The position numbers and the translations under genes are program-made. A DNA stretch of 64,000 bases, taken from positions 91,541 to 155,540 of the forward strand of contig NZ_QVMN01000008.1 in the NCBI RefSeq assembly GCF_010501075.1, given 5' to 3'. Below are positions 61,128 to 64,000 of this stretch, piece by piece; the stretch's first letter is position 1, and every line of letters starts with the position of its first letter. A model generated the notes under the pieces. It was not told where the DNA came from, ran no database searches, and was given only the letters and a program-made list of their open reading frames with translations. The DNA comes from Dysgonomonas sp. 25. GTDB lineage: Bacteria; Bacteroidota; Bacteroidia; Bacteroidales; Dysgonomonadaceae.

Positions 61128-64000
61128 ATGAATCAATTTTACAAGAAAGTAAACTTTAAGTTAATCTTATTGCTTTGCTTGTTTTTCGTGCAAATGAACC
61201 TATTTGCTCAGAGTGATGTGAAAATTTCTATTAGTAGAGACAACATCACTATAAAAGAAGCATTGCAGGAAGTGGAAAAACAATCGAAGATGTCCGTTGC
61301 TTACAATGAATCGAAGCTGAACGGAAACCAAAAGATTCGTTTGAATATAGCGAATCAAACTCTCGAGCAAGCGCTTGCTGAAATTTTGTCGGGAACAAAT
61401 TTCTCTTACCAACTGAAAGATGATTATATCATGATCGTCCCTGTCAAGAAGGAAGGAAAGCCGCTTAAAACAGTTACAGGTACTTTGTTGGATGATGCGG
61501 GCGAACCGCTTATCGGTGCTCCGGTAACGGTGCAAGGTTCGAAAACAGCCGGTGCGATGACCGATATCGACGGATCGTTCAGTATCGAAGTTGCTCCGGG
61601 CGACGTACTTGTTATATCTTATTTGGGTTACGAAACTCAACAAATTAAAGTGACAGATAAGAATGTTTATAATATAACATTAGCATCTGTTTCGCAGGAT
61701 CTCGAAGCTGTTGTTGTAACGGCTCTCGGTATTAAGCGTTCTCAAAAGGCATTGAGCTATAACGCACAAGAGGTCAATGCAGAAGACCTCACCCGCGTGA
61801 GAGATGCCAACTTCATAAACGCATTATCCGGAAAAGTTGCAGGGGTAACAATCAATGCGAGTTCTTCGGGTGTCGGAGGTGCAAGTAAGGTTGTGATGCG
61901 TGGTGTGAAAAGTATCGATCAGTCGAATAACGCAATGTATGTAGTCGACGGAATCCCGATGTTTAATACAGGCGGCGAAGGAAGTACCGAGTTCGGCTCG
62001 GGTGGTACTACCGAATCGATTGCCGATATAAACCCCGAAGATATTGAATCATTGACCGTATTGAACGGTGCTGCCGCTTCGGCCTTGTATGGTAGCAATG
62101 CTGCGAATGGGGTAATCTTGATAACAACCAAAAGAGGTAAAGCCGGTAAGACGACGCTTACTTTCACGCAGAATACAGAATTCCTGAGCGCTTTTGTAAT
62201 GCCTAAATTCCAGAATTCATACGGAACAGGTTTGGAAGGAGTAAATCTTACGACATTGGCGACAGACCGTAGCTGGGGTGCTAAACTGAATTCGGCTAAC
62301 CGCATGGGATACAACCCGAAAGACGACTACCTCAGAACAGGTGTTGTCACTACCGAAGCGGTAACCCTATCTACCGGTAATGAGCTTAATCAGACGTATG
62401 CTTCAGCTGCGACAGTCAATTCGGAAGGAATTATCCGCAACAATACTTATGACCGTATGAACTTTACGATTCGCAATTCGACAGTAATGTTGGATGGCAA
62501 ATTGAAAATGGATCTCGGAGCGAGCTACATCAAACAGAAAGATATGAATATGACCAACCAGGGGGTTTATCAGAATCCGTTGGTGTCTGCTTATCTGTTC
62601 CCGCGTGGCGAAGATTGGAACAATGTAAAGATGTACGAAGAATGGAATAATGCCCGTCAGATATATACTCAACGCTGGGATTATGGACTCCAGGGATTCT
62701 CGGGACAAAACCCTTACTGGATCAACTACCGCAACCTTCGCGAAAATACGAAAGACCGTTATATGTTGAACGGAAGCCTGAGTTACGAAATATTCGACTG
62801 GTTGAATGTATCGGGCCGTGTACGTACTGACTTCTCTGAAAACCAATATACGGAGAAATTGTATGCTTCCACTAACTCGACGTTAGCCGGATCGGAGAAT
62901 GGATTCTTCGGTATGCAGAAAACCCGCGACCGCCAGACCTATGCCGATGTGTTGGTCAATATCAATAAGACGTTCAACGAAGATATTACTTTGACAGCCA
63001 ATGCCGGAGCTTCTATCTCGGATATGTTTCAGGATTACTTCCGCAACTCGGGACCTTTAGGCGACGATGCTATTCCGAATGTCTTTACTGTGTATCAGAT
63101 AGATCGTAACAAACTGAAACCATATCAGGACAAGTATCAGGAGCAGACACAATCTGTATTTGCCAGTGCCGAAATAGGCTACAAAGGAACTTACTACCTG
63201 ACATTGACAGGCCGTTTCGACTGGCCGTCGCAATTGGCAGGAGATCAGTCTTCGAAAAGCGGATTCTTCTATCCATCAATAGGTACATCAGTTGTTCTGT
63301 CTGAGGTTTTACCAATGCCTAAACAAATCGAATACTTGAAAGTAAGAGGATCTTTTGCTTCTGTTGGTCTTCCATTCCAGCGCCACCTTGCTCAAAGGTA
63401 TCACTCGTGGGACGAAGAGAAGAACAATTATAATCCTAACTACGACCATTATCCGATTAACTTCTTGGATCCACAGAAAACAGATTCATGGGAATTTGGT
63501 ATAACAACCCGCTTCCTGAAGAATTTCAAGCTCGATGTTGGACTTTACCATGCCAAAACATACAACCAGGTATTTAATGCACAACTTTCGGCCTCATCGG
63601 GATACGAAGACTATTATGTGCAATCGGGTAGTGTTGTCAACAAAGGTATAGAATTGTCTTTGGGCTATGAAAATACATTTGCCGGCGTTAGATGGTCATC
63701 AAATTATACATTTACGACTAATAGGAATAAGATCAAACAATTGGCCAACAATTGGGTGAATCCGGTTACAGGAGAGTTGTATCCGATGGAAACGTTGACG
63801 CTTAAAGCGCTGGGAGATACAAAATTCATCCTGAAAAAAGGAGGAACATTAGGTGACCTGTATTCATTGACTGATTTGCAAAGAGACTCCAACGGAAAAA
63901 TCTATGTAGATCCGGACGGAAAAGTAGTTAAAATCAATGTAGCCAGCGATCCTGTGAAAATGGGTAGCGTATTGCCTAAGGCGAATATGTCGTGGAGGAA
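61128..64000 (+). CDS. SusC/RagA-type TonB-dependent receptor with STN domain (partial, 3' end outside window)
   Basis: This outer-membrane transporter imports a glycan or other nutrient together with a SusD lipoprotein, which is expected just beyond the window. After a signal peptide (ends NLFAQ, residue 28) come an STN domain (about 30-105, DNITIKEALQEVEKQSKMSV), a carboxypeptidase-regulatory-like domain (115-185, GTLLDDAGEPLIGAPVTVQG), the TonB box VVVTALG (195-201), the plug (DINPEDIESLTVLNGAAASA with GSNAANGVILITTK) and most of the 22-strand barrel. The STN domain is the part that signals to FecR. About 957 codons are present; typical total is near 1,100. Confidence 0.95.
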   Translation, partial: MNQFYKKVNFKLILLLCLFFVQMNLFAQSDVKISISRDNITIKEALQEVEKQSKMSVAYNESKLNGNQKIRLNIANQTLEQALAEILSGTNFSYQLKDDYIMIVPVKKEGKPLKTVTGTLLDDAGEPLIGAPVTVQGSKTAGAMTDIDGSFSIEVAPGDVLVISYLGYETQQIKVTDKNVYNITLASVSQDLEAVVVTALGIKRSQKALSYNAQEVNAEDLTRVRDANFINALSGKVAGVTINASSSGVGGASKVVMRGVKSIDQSNNAMYVVDGIPMFNTGGEGSTEFGSGGTTESIADINPEDIESLTVLNGAAASALYGSNAANGVILITTKRGKAGKTTLTFTQNTEFLSAFVMPKFQNSYGTGLEGVNLTTLATDRSWGAKLNSANRMGYNPKDDYLRTGVVTTEAVTLSTGNELNQTYASAATVNSEGIIRNNTYDRMNFTIRNSTVMLDGKLKMDLGASYIKQKDMNMTNQGVYQNPLVSAYLFPRGEDWNNVKMYEEWNNARQIYTQRWDYGLQGFSGQNPYWINYRNLRENTKDRYMLNGSLSYEIFDWLNVSGRVRTDFSENQYTEKLYASTNSTLAGSENGFFGMQKTRDRQTYADVLVNINKTFNEDITLTANAGASISDMFQDYFRNSGPLGDDAIPNVFTVYQIDRNKLKPYQDKYQEQTQSVFASAEIGYKGTYYLTLTGRFDWPSQLAGDQSSKSGFFYPSIGTSVVLSEVLPMPKQIEYLKVRGSFASVGLPFQRHLAQRYHSWDEEKNNYNPNYDHYPINFLDPQKTDSWEFGITTRFLKNFKLDVGLYHAKTYNQVFNAQLSASSGYEDYYVQSGSVVNKGIELSLGYENTFAGVRWSSNYTFTTNRNKIKQLANNWVNPVTGELYPMETLTLKALGDTKFILKKGGTLGDLYSLTDLQRDSNGKIYVDPDGKVVKINVASDPVKMGSVLPKANMSWR

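Noticed and set aside
1-64000. tRNA, rRNA, CRISPR arrays, IS elements or prophage
   Set aside because: Spacers were read for cloverleaf-like segments, regularly spaced repeats and transposase or integrase frames; none was found. Covariance searches would be needed to exclude small RNAs.

Overview
The window looks like a chromosomal segment of a Bacteroidetes bacterium, most likely order Bacteroidales and plausibly close to Dysgonomonas or Parabacteroides. The evidence is a SusC/RagA-type TonB-dependent transporter behind an ECF sigma/FecR pair, an RRM-type RNA-binding protein, a Fibrobacter-type paralogous-domain (FISUMP) protein, DUF2851 and DUF6051 proteins, sigma-54, GH127 and GH2 secreted glycosidases, and several -7 boxes of the Bacteroidetes type (TAnnTTTG). 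Ribosome binding sites are not obvious, as expected for this phylum. I saw no rRNA, tRNA, CRISPR array, transposase or prophage gene.

Layout. 1-9.7 kb: a lytic transglycosylase cut by the window edge, a flavin oxidoreductase and a secreted esterase (all -), then coaBC and a giant AsmA-like protein (+), facing a LolC/E-type permease and rbfA (-). 9.8-13.7 kb: a small membrane protein, a FISUMP protein, about 1 kb of non-coding DNA packed with repeats, and an O-methyltransferase. 13.8-18.7 kb: galM facing an amino-sugar cluster made of a ROK kinase, a NagB-like/PIG-L fusion and nagB. 18.9-27.7 kb: a hypothetical gene with recG (-); an RRM protein, DUF177, rpmF, fabH and a lipoprotein (+); then DUF6051 and DUF2851 (-).

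27.8-41.1 kb is a complete 14-gene respiratory complex I operon, nuoA to nuoN, on the minus strand. nuoC and nuoD are separate and NuoG is short. Several spacers inside this operon are occupied by repeat elements. 41.4-50.7 kb: a secreted hypothetical protein, pnp, another secreted protein, a TrmH/SpoU methyltransferase, the tight group rpoN-PAP2-gcvH-purE-SIS isomerase, and a DNA glycosylase. 50.7-59.1 kb: a POT peptide transporter, an MFS carrier resembling the MFSD1 family, GH127, GH2 and an acyltransferase. 59.4-64.0 kb: an ECF sigma factor, a FecR anti-sigma factor and a SusC-like receptor with an N-terminal STN domain, a complete cell-surface signalling module whose receptor runs off the window.

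Functionally the window mixes housekeeping genes (CoA, fatty acid, purine, ribosome, RNA decay, respiration) with glycan and peptide scavenging. The most unusual signals are: a NagB domain that has lost its catalytic residues and is fused to a PIG-L deacetylase; a dispersed intergenic repeat built from GTAACT words around small hairpins whose two arms change together; and the repeat-filled spacers of the nuo operon.
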